The notes under the pieces: generated by a model
What the model was told of the DNA's origin: nothing
Databases searched by the model: none
The model's input: the letters and a program-made list of their open reading frames with translations, nothing else
Part shown: piece by piece, positions 56,817-64,000 of the stretch
Layout: each line of letters opens with the position of its first letter
Numbering within the stretch: position 1 is the first letter of the stretch
Translations under genes and position numbers: made by a program
DNA from: Natronobacterium gregoryi SP2
GTDB lineage: Archaea > Halobacteriota > Halobacteria > Halobacteriales > Natrialbaceae
DNA: 64,000 bases
Assembly: GCF_000230715.2 (NCBI RefSeq)
Contig: NC_019792.1
Location: forward strand, 3,720,001 to 3,784,000
Direction of reading: 5' to 3'

Positions 56817-58007
56817 TTACTCTTTCTCTCTCGAGCGGACGACCGCGAGCGACGTCAGCAGTACGGCCACCAGTGCCGTAGAGGCGGCGAATCCGGGGAT
56901 CGAGTCGTCGTCGGCCTCACCGGTATCTGTGCCGTCAGCGCCCGCGTCATCGCCGTCGCCTGCATCGAGTGCACCTGCAGGCATGTCGCCGTAGTGGTCG
57001 ATTCGTTCGTCGTCCGCGAGACCGGACTCCTCGTAGGCATTCGGATGAACGTCTTCGACGATGCCCGCGATCGCGACGACGACCAGCGGTGCAGGCTGGC
57101 TCATGTAGTGGTCGTTGACCGCGACGAACTGTTCGTCTTCGTAGGCTGAGGTCGCCATCACGCCATCGCCGACTGGTGGCTCGCCCCAGGTTTCGCCGTA
57201 GACGATCCAGTCTGGGTCCTGTTCGACAACCTGCTCGGCGTCGACCATATCCCAGCCTTCGATACCGACCTCGGCACCGAGGTTCTCGAGGCCGGCAGTC
57301 GTCAGAATCTCGTGGGAGAACGAGCCCTCACCAGCGGTGTATCCGTCACCCATCGCGTAGTACGCGAGCGGGCGGTCTTCGTCCGCGAGCGCCTCGTCGA
57401 TCTCTTCGAGGGTGTCGTCCATCCAGTCGATCGTCGCTGCAGCGCCGTCGCACTCGCCGACGATTTCGCCGGTGAGCCGGACGTTCTCCTCGACGCCGTC
57501 GAGTGAGTCTTCTGTCGGGAAAACGAAGACGGTCAGGCCGGCGTTCCGGAGCTGGTCGACCACGTCGTCGTCCTCGAGAGTGTTGCCTGCGAGCACGACG
57601 TCGGGTTCACGGTCGACGACCGCTTCGGTGATCGGCGTCAGGTCGTCGTCCTCGCTGATGTCGAGGTTCTCGTCGGGCTCGAGGTAGTCGGTGTACTGGC
57701 CGACCGGCATGCCGACGAGTTTGTCTTCGCCGCCGATCTCGAACACCGACTGGGCGTCGCTCGGTTGGAGGGCGACGACGTCGTCGGGTTCTTCCTCGAC
57801 GGTGACGGTCTCACCTGTCGCGTCGGTCTCTTCGAACGGGAACTCGCAACCTGGCGCTTCCTGTGCGCCGAGGGCGGCCAGCGACCCTGCCGTGGCGTCG
57901 CCCGCGCTCGAGCTTGCACCGGCTGCGACGCCTGCTCCCGCGGCCGGGGCGGCTGTAAACGCGAGGGCGATCGATACTGCGACGATGACGGTCAGTGACG
58001 TTCGCAT
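56817..58007 (-). CDS. btuF: BtuF-like corrinoid-binding protein with PGF-CTERM anchor (396 aa)
   Basis: Periplasmic-binding (TroA/BtuF fold) protein. N-terminal signal peptide [20 protein letters not shown]. The core has [20 protein letters not shown], then [18 protein letters not shown] and [20 protein letters not shown]. The C-terminus has a Gly/Asp-rich linker, the IPGFAAS sorting signal, a hydrophobic helix and RSREKE, a PGF-CTERM tail removed and lipid-anchored by archaeosortase. Divergent from btuCD with about 60 bases between starts. Confidence 0.88.
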   Translation of the reverse strand: MRTSLTVIVAVSIALAFTAAPAAGAGVAAGASSSAGDATAGSLAALGAQEAPGCEFPFEETDATGETVTVEEEPDDVVALQPSDAQSVFEIGGEDKLVGMPVGQYTDYLEPDENLDISEDDDLTPITEAVVDREPDVVLAGNTLEDDDVVDQLRNAGLTVFVFPTEDSLDGVEENVRLTGEIVGECDGAAATIDWMDDTLEEIDEALADEDRPLAYYAMGDGYTAGEGSFSHEILTTAGLENLGAEVGIEGWDMVDAEQVVEQDPDWIVYGETWGEPPVGDGVMATSAYEDEQFVAVNDHYMSQPAPLVVVAIAGIVEDVHPNAYEESGLADDERIDHYGDMPAGALDAGDGDDAGADGTDTGEADDDSIPGFAASTALVAVLLTSLAVVRSREKE

Positions 58008-58066
58008 CGACGGGACACACGCGCGACCCCAACAAATATTTGACTAATGAAATCGAGATTTCAGAC

Positions 58067-59113
58067 GTGCGACTTTCCGGACGGCTCGTCGCGTGGTGTG
58101 TGGCGCTTTCGGTGTTACTCGTCGGGACTGTCGTAGCCAGCGCCATGCTCGGCCCCGTTCGAATCGACCCGGTCACCGTGTCGAAAGCAGTACTCAACCT
58201 TACCGGCGTCGTCGCCTACGACGTGCCGTCGGCCCACCAGACGATCGTCGCCGACGTACGACTGCCACGGATCGCGCTCGCGGCCGTCGTCGGCTTCGCG
58301 CTCGCGGCCGCCGGTACCGTGATGCAAGGCTTTTTCAGGAATCCACTCGCAGATCCGTCGATAATCGGCGTCTCGACAGGCGCTGCAGCCGGTGCAGTCG
58401 CGGCCATCGCGTTTCCGACAGTGGTGCCGTTCTCGAGCGTGCACGTCCCTGCGTTCATCGGTGCAGTTGGGACCGCGTTTCTCGTCTACGCTATCGCGAC
58501 CGAAGGTGGACGGACTCCAGTCGCTACCCTATTGCTCGCTGGCGTCGCCATCCAGGCGTTTCTCGGTGCCTTGATATCGTACATGCTGGTCCACAGCGGC
58601 GAGAACCTGCGGGAGGCCGTCGTCTGGATGATGGGCCACCTTCATCGAAGTAGCTGGAGCGACGTCACGTTCGCCCTCCCAGTCACGATTCTCGGCGTGT
58701 CCGTGCTCTGTGCGTACACGCGAGAGATGAACGTCTTGCTTCTCGGCGAGGAAGACGCCCACCACCTCGGAGTCGACGTCGAGCGAACCAAACTCCTCTT
58801 GCTCGCAGTGGCGAGCATCGTCACGGCCGCCGGCGTCGCCGTCGCCGGCGTCATCGGCTTCGTCGGCCTCATCGTGCCCCACATACTGCGCCTGATCGTC
58901 GGTCCCGACCACCGAATCCTGTTGCCGACCAGCGCCCTCGCTGGTGCCTCGTTCCTCGTCGCAGCAGATACGATCGCCCGACTGGACTCGCTTGCGTTCC
59001 CCTTCGGCCTCGAGGTCGGGACGCCTATCGTCCCAGTCGGCATCGTGACGGCCGTTCTCGGCGCGCCGTTTTTCCTCTACCTGCTCACCAAGCGAGAGGT
59101 ACACGAACTATGA
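58067..59113 (+). CDS. btuC: BtuC-like corrinoid ABC transporter permease (348 aa)
   Basis: FecCD-family permease, about ten helices. I prefer the GTG at 58067 ([16 protein letters not shown]); other in-frame starts at TTG 58040 or GTG 57995 would run into the divergent btuF promoter. Motifs are [20 protein letters not shown], then [20 protein letters not shown] and [20 protein letters not shown], typical for the family. The stop overlaps the btuD start (ATGA). CAAATATTTG at 58033-58042 is a shared TATA-like box between the divergent units. Confidence 0.88.
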   Translation: MRLSGRLVAWCVALSVLLVGTVVASAMLGPVRIDPVTVSKAVLNLTGVVAYDVPSAHQTIVADVRLPRIALAAVVGFALAAAGTVMQGFFRNPLADPSIIGVSTGAAAGAVAAIAFPTVVPFSSVHVPAFIGAVGTAFLVYAIATEGGRTPVATLLLAGVAIQAFLGALISYMLVHSGENLREAVVWMMGHLHRSSWSDVTFALPVTILGVSVLCAYTREMNVLLLGEEDAHHLGVDVERTKLLLLAVASIVTAAGVAVAGVIGFVGLIVPHILRLIVGPDHRILLPTSALAGASFLVAADTIARLDSLAFPFGLEVGTPIVPVGIVTAVLGAPFFLYLLTKREVHEL

Positions 59114-60558
59114 CAGAGACGCCGTCGACCGACGCCCGAACGCTTGAGCCCGCGCCGATCGCCGTCGACAGCGTCTCGGTTTCGTTCGGCGACATTTCGG
59201 TGCTGGAAGACGTCTCCGTGACCGTCGACCCTGGCGAGTTCGTCGGGCTCGTCGGGCCAAACGGTGCCGGGAAGACGACGCTATTGCGGACCATAAGCGG
59301 GACACTCGAGCCCGACTCCGGCTCGGTGAGCGTCGACGGCGTCGATCTTCAGGCTGTCTCCTCGAAAGCCTCGAGTCGCCTCGTCGCAGTCGTTCCGCAG
59401 GACACGACACTCTCGTTTTCGTTTCCCGTCGCGGATGTCGTCGAGATGGGAAGACACCCACACCGCTCGCGGTTCTCACCGCCGTCGCGGGACGATCGGG
59501 AGATAGTCGAGCAAGCCCTCGAGCGGACGCGAACAGCCGACTTCGCCGACCGGCCGATCGACGAGGTAAGCGGTGGCCAGCGCCAGCGAGTCGTCATGGC
59601 GCGGGCGATCGCCCAGGAGACGCCTGCACTGCTTCTCGACGAGCCGACCGCAAGCCTCGATATCAACCACGCGATCGAGACGCTCGAGTTGGTCCGGGAA
59701 CTGGTCGCCGACGGCCGGACGGCAGTCGCGGCGATCCACGACCTCGACCTCGCGGCACGCTACTGTGATCGACTCGTCATGCTCGCCGACGGTGGCGTCA
59801 GGGCCGTCGGTCCACCGTCGGCGGTGCTCACGAGAGAGGCACTCGCGGACGCGTTCGACGCGAACGCGACGGTCGTTCCGAACCCGGTGACGGGGACGGA
59901 GACCGTGACTGCGCTGCCGAACGCGGTGGATTCCGCCGTCGACTCCCACGAAGCGGCCGATCGGAACGGCGATCGGGCCGAGACGGTCCGCCTCGAGCAC
60001 GACGGCGGCCGGGAGACGCACGCCCACGTCGTCGGGACGGGAACGACCGCTGCAGGGACGCTCGCCCGACTCGCAGCTGCCGACCTCTCGATTTCTGCTG
60101 GGCCAGTCACCCACGGCGTCGTAACCGAGACCGCAGCGCGACTCGAGGCCGAAACGATCACGGTCGACCCGCACACACCGCTTTCCGATTCACAGCGACG
60201 GGCACTCGAGGACGCCGTCGGCGACGCCGACGTGACCATACTCGCCGATCCCGTTGTCAGTTCTGGCAACGAGTGTGTCCTGGCGGCCCTCGAATCGGCG
60301 TCGCCGCTGGTCGTCACCGATCGTCAGCCCCTGGAAGGCCGACTCTTCGCCGGAGAGACGGCACGGGCTCGGTACGATCGACTCCGTCGCCGAGCGCTCG
60401 AGACGTCTCCGGAGACGGTACTCGAGGCCGTCCAGTGTGTCCTGGATGGCGACGAGAGTGGCAGCGACCGCGACGAAGCCGGTGTAACTCCGGGCCTCGC
60501 CGAATCGGAGTCAGAGTCCGTTCGAACCAGTCCGAACTCGCCGCTGTCGACCGACTGA
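59110..60558 (+). CDS. btuD: BtuD-like corrinoid ABC transporter ATPase with a C-terminal extension (482 aa)
   Basis: The N-terminal 260 residues are a standard FecE/BtuD ATPase: Walker [13 protein letters not shown]-loop [14 protein letters not shown], signature [20 protein letters not shown] and Walker [13 protein letters not shown], with H-loop [10 protein letters not shown]-terminal region of about 200 residues follows ([20 protein letters not shown], then [20 protein letters not shown]), a fusion seen in haloarchaeal BtuD homologues; it looks like a nucleotide-binding-like fold and may regulate uptake. Powers import of cobalamin or cobinamide. Confidence 0.88.
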   Translation: MTETPSTDARTLEPAPIAVDSVSVSFGDISVLEDVSVTVDPGEFVGLVGPNGAGKTTLLRTISGTLEPDSGSVSVDGVDLQAVSSKASSRLVAVVPQDTTLSFSFPVADVVEMGRHPHRSRFSPPSRDDREIVEQALERTRTADFADRPIDEVSGGQRQRVVMARAIAQETPALLLDEPTASLDINHAIETLELVRELVADGRTAVAAIHDLDLAARYCDRLVMLADGGVRAVGPPSAVLTREALADAFDANATVVPNPVTGTETVTALPNAVDSAVDSHEAADRNGDRAETVRLEHDGGRETHAHVVGTGTTAAGTLARLAAADLSISAGPVTHGVVTETAARLEAETITVDPHTPLSDSQRRALEDAVGDADVTILADPVVSSGNECVLAALESASPLVVTDRQPLEGRLFAGETARARYDRLRRRALETSPETVLEAVQCVLDGDESGSDRDEAGVTPGLAESESESVRTSPNSPLSTD

Positions 60559-60642
60559 CCGCGTCGGCGATCGAGTTTCGACCGTGGAACCACAACGGCA
60601 AACTGAACGGTTTTTTACCCCTCCGTCACCGAGTGGACGCCA

Positions 60643-62517
60643 ATGACTGCGAGCGAGTACGACTACGACGAGCTCGGACTCGTCGCCGGGCTGGAGATCC
60701 ACCAGCAACTCGAGACGGCGACGAAACTGTTCTGCCAGTGTCCGACCGAACTTCGCGAACCCGAGGAGGCCGAGCGAACGTTCACCCGCTATCTGCATCC
60801 CACCCGGAGCGAACTCGGCGAGATCGACGAGGCCGCCTTAGAGGAGAGCAAGGTCGACCGCGAGTTCGAGTATCTCGCGTACGACTCGACTTGTCTCGTC
60901 GAGGAAGACGACGAGCCACCGCAGGAACTCGACGAGGAGGCTCTAGAGGCCGTCCTCGAGATTGCCCAACTGCTGGAGATGGAGCCGGTCGACCAGGCTC
61001 ACGTCATGCGAAAGATCGTCGTCGACGGCTCGAACACCTCTGGCTTCCAGCGCTCGACGCTGGTCGCAACCGACGGCGAGATCGAGACGAGCGACGGCGC
61101 GGTCGGCGTCGAAGACCTCATGCTCGAGGAGGAAAGCGCCCAGCGGGTCGCAGAGACCGACGACGGGGTGCGCTACAGTCTCGACCGGCTCGGTATTCCC
61201 TTGGTCGAGATCGGCACGAAACCCGACATCTCGACGCCCGAACAGGCGCTCGAGGCCGCCGAGCGGATCGGCATGCTGCTTCGCTCGACGGGGAAAGTCA
61301 AACGCGGCCTCGGGACGATCCGCCAGGACGTCAACGTCTCGATCGAGGCGGGGGCTCGCGTCGAGATCAAAGGAGTCCAGAGTTTAGACGACATCGACGA
61401 CATCGTTCGTAACGAGGTCGCTCGGCAGGTCGAACTGGTCGAGATCGCGGACGAGCTTCGTAATCGCGAGGCAAGCGTCGGAGACTCTCAGGACGTGACT
61501 GACGTGTTCGAAGGGACAGAAAGCGGCGTCATCGAGGGCGCGCTGAGTTCGGGCGGCTCCGTGATGGCTGTCCCACTGTGCGGGTTCGACGGTCTCGTCG
61601 GCCACGAGATCGTACCCGACCGCCGCCTCGGGACGGAGTTCTCCGATCACGCCAAGCGCCACGGTGCCGGCGGGATTTTCCACACCGACGAACTGCCGGC
61701 TTACGGCGTCACCGAGCACGAAGTCGATGCCCTGCGCGAGGCAGTCGGTGCTGGTCCCGACGACGCCGTCGCTATCGTCGCCGACGACACCGATACGGCC
61801 GAGACAGCGATCGAGGCCGTCGTCGAACGCGCCGAGACTGCCCTCGAGGGCGTTCCCGAGGAGACCCGCGGTGCGAACGACGACGGGACGACCCGCTACC
61901 TGCGTCCGCTGCCCGGGGCGGCGCGGATGTATCCCGAGACGGACGTGCCGCCGGTCGAGCCCGACCCGAGCGACGTGCCCGAACCTGAACTGCTGACCGA
62001 GAAGGTCGAGCGCTACCAGGACGAGTACGACCTCGGGGAAGGGCTGGCCGAACAGGTTGCGTACGGCAAACACATGCCGCTGTTCGAGGACGTCGTCGTC
62101 GACGGCGTCGATCCGACGCTTGCGGCGTCGACCCTCGAGTCGACCCTGACCGAACTCCGCCGGGACGACGTGTCAGTCGAGGTCCTCGGAGACGAACATC
62201 TTCGCGGCGTGCTCGAACTGGTCGAAGACGGCGAGTTGCCAAACGAAGGCGTGCCGGACCTGCTGACCGCGCTGGCCGAAGAGCCCGACCGAACCCCGGC
62301 AGAAGCAGCAGAAGAAGAAGGACTCGGCGGCGCAGACGAGAGCGAAGTCCAGGAGGCCGTCGCCGAGGTCGTCGAACGAAACGAACAGCAGGTCGAGGAA
62401 GAGGGAATGCAGGCGTTCTCCGGCCTCATGGGCGAGTGTATGGGTGCCCTCCGTGGAAAGGCAGACGGCGACCTCGTCAGCGAGTTGCTACGCGAGGAGA
62501 TCCAGAAGCGGGCCTGA
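60643..62517 (+). CDS. gatE: Glu-tRNA(Gln) amidotransferase subunit E (624 aa)
   Basis: With GatD (not in the window) converts Glu-tRNA(Gln) to Gln-tRNA(Gln), the archaeal route. Begins MTASEYDYDELGLVAGLEIH with the GLEIHQQL signature of the GatB/E kinase domain, then FCQCPTELREPEEAERTFTR, GSNTSGFQRSTLVATDGEIE and VKRGLGTIRQDVNVSIEAG. The C-terminal tail domain ends GLMGECMGALRGKADGDLVS, as in other GatE proteins. Full length. Confidence 0.95.
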   Translation: MTASEYDYDELGLVAGLEIHQQLETATKLFCQCPTELREPEEAERTFTRYLHPTRSELGEIDEAALEESKVDREFEYLAYDSTCLVEEDDEPPQELDEEALEAVLEIAQLLEMEPVDQAHVMRKIVVDGSNTSGFQRSTLVATDGEIETSDGAVGVEDLMLEEESAQRVAETDDGVRYSLDRLGIPLVEIGTKPDISTPEQALEAAERIGMLLRSTGKVKRGLGTIRQDVNVSIEAGARVEIKGVQSLDDIDDIVRNEVARQVELVEIADELRNREASVGDSQDVTDVFEGTESGVIEGALSSGGSVMAVPLCGFDGLVGHEIVPDRRLGTEFSDHAKRHGAGGIFHTDELPAYGVTEHEVDALREAVGAGPDDAVAIVADDTDTAETAIEAVVERAETALEGVPEETRGANDDGTTRYLRPLPGAARMYPETDVPPVEPDPSDVPEPELLTEKVERYQDEYDLGEGLAEQVAYGKHMPLFEDVVVDGVDPTLAASTLESTLTELRRDDVSVEVLGDEHLRGVLELVEDGELPNEGVPDLLTALAEEPDRTPAEAAEEEGLGGADESEVQEAVAEVVERNEQQVEEEGMQAFSGLMGECMGALRGKADGDLVSELLREEIQKRA

Positions 62518-62528
62518 TCCGTTCGTCG

Positions 62529-62562
62529 CTCGAGGTTCTACGTGTCTCGAGGTTCTACGTGT
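62529..62562. repeat. Perfect 17-bp tandem duplication
   Basis: CTCGAGGTTCTACGTGT occurs twice with no gap, just after gatE. Looks like a recent slippage duplication. Confidence 0.8.
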
Positions 62563-62592
62563 AGTTTCCCCGTTCGGGCACACCGGGCACGA

Positions 62593-62946
62593 TCACGTTC
62601 CGGGGACCCCGATGGCGTCGTACGTCGTCAGCTCCGCGGTTGCCAGGACGTACAACACGACGAGGACGGCGATCCACGCGACCAGCGTGATCCCCGCAGC
62701 GTCGATCCAGCCGCCCGGGTACCGGCGTTTGACGACCGCGAGATAGGCAAGCAGGACGATCGCCGGCCCGAGAAGCGGGACCCAGCCGAAGAAGAAGCCG
62801 ACGACACCCCAGACGATCGCACCGAGCAGTGCCGTGAACACGGCGTATGTGTAGTCACTGACGTCGGCGATGAGCCACGCGCCGACGTGGATACCGAGCG
62901 CGCCGATTAGGAGGCTGACGACGAAGACGACGAGGCTGTCGATCAT
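62593..62946 (-). CDS. Four-helix haloarchaeal membrane protein (117 aa)
   Basis: Start chosen at MIDSLVVFVVSLLIGALGIH (ATG at 62946). Four hydrophobic segments with little loop sequence, the third being WVPLLGPAIVLLAYLAVV before KRRYPGGW. No known motif. Convergent with gatE. A simple membrane protein, function unknown. Confidence 0.75.
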   Translation of the reverse strand: MIDSLVVFVVSLLIGALGIHVGAWLIADVSDYTYAVFTALLGAIVWGVVGFFFGWVPLLGPAIVLLAYLAVVKRRYPGGWIDAAGITLVAWIAVLVVLYVLATAELTTYDAIGVPGT

Positions 62947-63079
62947 GACGGTCTCGTTCGTATCGTTTTCGGTACGAAAACAAATAGTTGGCTGGTCTCG
63001 ACGGCCGACACCGGTCGGACGGCCGAGACAGTGCCCGAGTAGTCGTCGCGTGCGGAGAGCGGTCCGACAGCCTCGTTCC

Positions 63080-63116
63080 TCAACATCCACCCGCGCTGAA
63101 GGGCGGCGCTTTCTCC
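63080..63116 (-). mobile_element. Solo IS200/IS605-type end hairpin
   Basis: On the minus strand GGAGAAAGCGCCGCCCTTCA, then GCGCGGGTGGATGTTGA, the typical right-end layout of haloarchaeal tnpB elements (GCCCTTCAGGGC-type stem, then GGATGTNNA). No tnpB gene is nearby. Confidence 0.5.
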
Positions 63117-63164
63117 TCGATTTCCGTAACCGGACCAGACCAAAGCCGTCGACTCGAGTACCCG

Positions 63165-63647
63165 CTACTCGTCGACCAGTTCCTCGAGTAGCGTTTCCAG
63201 TTCGTAACTCTGCAGTGCATCACGCTCCTCGATCGCCGAGATCACGAACGTCGAGTCGGTTCGGTCGACGCCCTCGAGTTGCTCGAAGTCGGCGATGAGG
63301 CGTTCGACGGTCTCGCTGCTGCTCAGTCGGGCGACGACGATGAAGTCGGTCTCGCCCATAGTGAAGTAGACATTCGTGACGCCCTCGATCGTCAACAACC
63401 GGTCCGCAAACTCCTCGTAAGAACCTCGGTAATCCGCGTGGACTTCCACGAGGACTGTCACGCCGAGACCGAGCTTCTCGAGGTCGAAGTCGTAGCGGTC
63501 GTTCGTGATGACCCCCTCCTCGCGGAGATTCGAAAGCCGATAATGAATCGTCGAGACAGGAATATCGGTCTCCTCGTGGAGGCGTTCTGGGCTTCCAGTC
63601 TCGAGTTCCGAGATAGCTTTCAACAACCGTACGTCGCGTTCGTCCAT
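63165..63647 (-). CDS. Lrp/AsnC-family transcriptional regulator (160 aa)
   Basis: Start chosen at MDERDVRLLKAISELETGSP (ATG at 63647). N-terminal HTH with RLHEETDIPVSTIHYRLSNL, then the RAM ligand domain GLGVTVLVEVHADYRGSYEE and GVTNVYFTMGETDFIVVARL. Normal length. Divergent from the EamA transporter gene; amino-acid export would be a logical target. Confidence 0.92.
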   Translation of the reverse strand: MDERDVRLLKAISELETGSPERLHEETDIPVSTIHYRLSNLREEGVITNDRYDFDLEKLGLGVTVLVEVHADYRGSYEEFADRLLTIEGVTNVYFTMGETDFIVVARLSSSETVERLIADFEQLEGVDRTDSTFVISAIEERDALQSYELETLLEELVDE

Positions 63648-63830
63648 GCGTTGACGGTCACGATAGACCGGAATAAATAGTTCTCGACATATAGTCTTGC
63701 CCATTACTACAACCACGGCCATTTTTATTGAACTGAGTTCGACTACAGTCAGTTTTCACAGATCTCACTCAACTATCTCGCCCTTCTATTGTAGAAAGTA
63801 CTAAATAGATGCGGCAATTGTGAACTATAC

Positions 63831-64000
63831 ATGACTTTACTCGGGTCTATTCCAGACACGTACCGAGATGGGGTGCTCTTTTCGATACTGGCGCTCTGTT
63901 GGGGGAGTTCGTTCGTTGCAATCGAAGTCGGCCTCGAGTACGTCCCACCGCTGCTGTTTGCCGGGCTTCGCTACGCGCTGGCAGGTGTGGTCGTCCTCGG
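63831..64000 (+). CDS. EamA/DMT-superfamily transporter, cut by the window edge
   Basis: MTLLGSIPDTYRDGVLFSIL opens the first membrane segment, followed by ALCWGSSFVAIEVGLEYVPP and LLFAGLRYALAGVVVLG. The pattern WGSSFVA...P...AGLRY is the EamA signature. Only the first 57 residues are in the window. Probably an amino-acid or metabolite exporter, with the Lrp-type regulator upstream as likely controller. Confidence 0.85.
   Translation, partial: MTLLGSIPDTYRDGVLFSILALCWGSSFVAIEVGLEYVPPLLFAGLRYALAGVVVL

Overview
The window is haloarchaeal chromosomal DNA. The evidence is high GC, strongly acidic proteins, an archaeal rRNA operon (16S, tRNA-Ala, 23S, 5S), an intron-containing elongator tRNA-Met(CAU), ribosomal protein S17e, SRP19, Gar1, GatE, a PGF-CTERM protein, CheF and many small CxxC zinc-finger proteins. 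The gene repertoire suggests the Natrinema/Haloterrigena/Natronorubrum group (Natrialbaceae), but this is inferred from family resemblance and no species is claimed.

Layout. 1-8.2 kb: the end of an adenosylcobalamin-dependent ribonucleotide reductase, a KaiC-like ATPase with a partner gene, several conserved haloarchaeal proteins, tRNA-Met and a CheF-family taxis protein. 8.2-8.7 kb: a tandem array of CTAG-bounded palindromic modules. 8.7-23.3 kb: gamma-glutamyltransferase, a CTAG-type DNA methyltransferase candidate, an FMN reductase, MutY, a CitG-like/DUF447 pair, S17e, Asd, a 2-hydroxyacid dehydrogenase and a geranylgeranyl-reductase-type flavoprotein. 23.3-29.8 kb: a coding relic, then the rRNA operon on the minus strand with a terminator after 5S and four tandem promoter-like boxes upstream of 16S. 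29.8-38.3 kb: HisD, a soluble MCP transducer, an A-type Fe-S carrier, dodecin, a class V aminotransferase, two universal stress proteins and an MscS channel. 38.5-44 kb: a TrmB-type sugar regulator and a Gfo/Idh/MocA oxidoreductase bracket the wreck of a sugar ABC transporter operon. There the MalF-type permease is split by an IS200/IS605-family tnpB element and its remainder is joined directly to a frameshifted MalK remnant. 44-51 kb: BolA, CysS, a CBS protein, two HalOD1 proteins, a presenilin-type protease, and Gar1 with SRP19. 51-56.7 kb: a TetR regulator divergent from a secreted COG1361-like protein that is translationally coupled to an RND/MMPL exporter. 56.8-60.6 kb: the BtuF/BtuC/BtuD corrinoid uptake system. 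60.6-64 kb: GatE, a small membrane protein, an Lrp/AsnC regulator and the start of an EamA transporter.

Functional links. Corrinoid uptake (btuFCD) would supply the cofactor required by the class II reductase at the left end. GatE and CysS serve tRNA charging. The TetR-COG1361-RND cassette looks like a self-contained regulated export unit.

The most unusual content is intergenic. (i) A family of about 82-bp palindromes ('family B') has ends that coincide with the TGA stop codons of six flanking genes; in one convergent gene pair the palindrome is the whole intergenic space. (ii) A second family of 88-bp CTAG-bounded palindromic modules ('family A') has ends that overlap TAG stop codons and stems that differ in sequence yet still pair; one copy has a family B element nested in its centre. 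(iii) Two loci carry a pair of 21-nt hairpins with the same spacing but unrelated stem sequences. Several solo IS200/IS605-like end hairpins lie in gene gaps.
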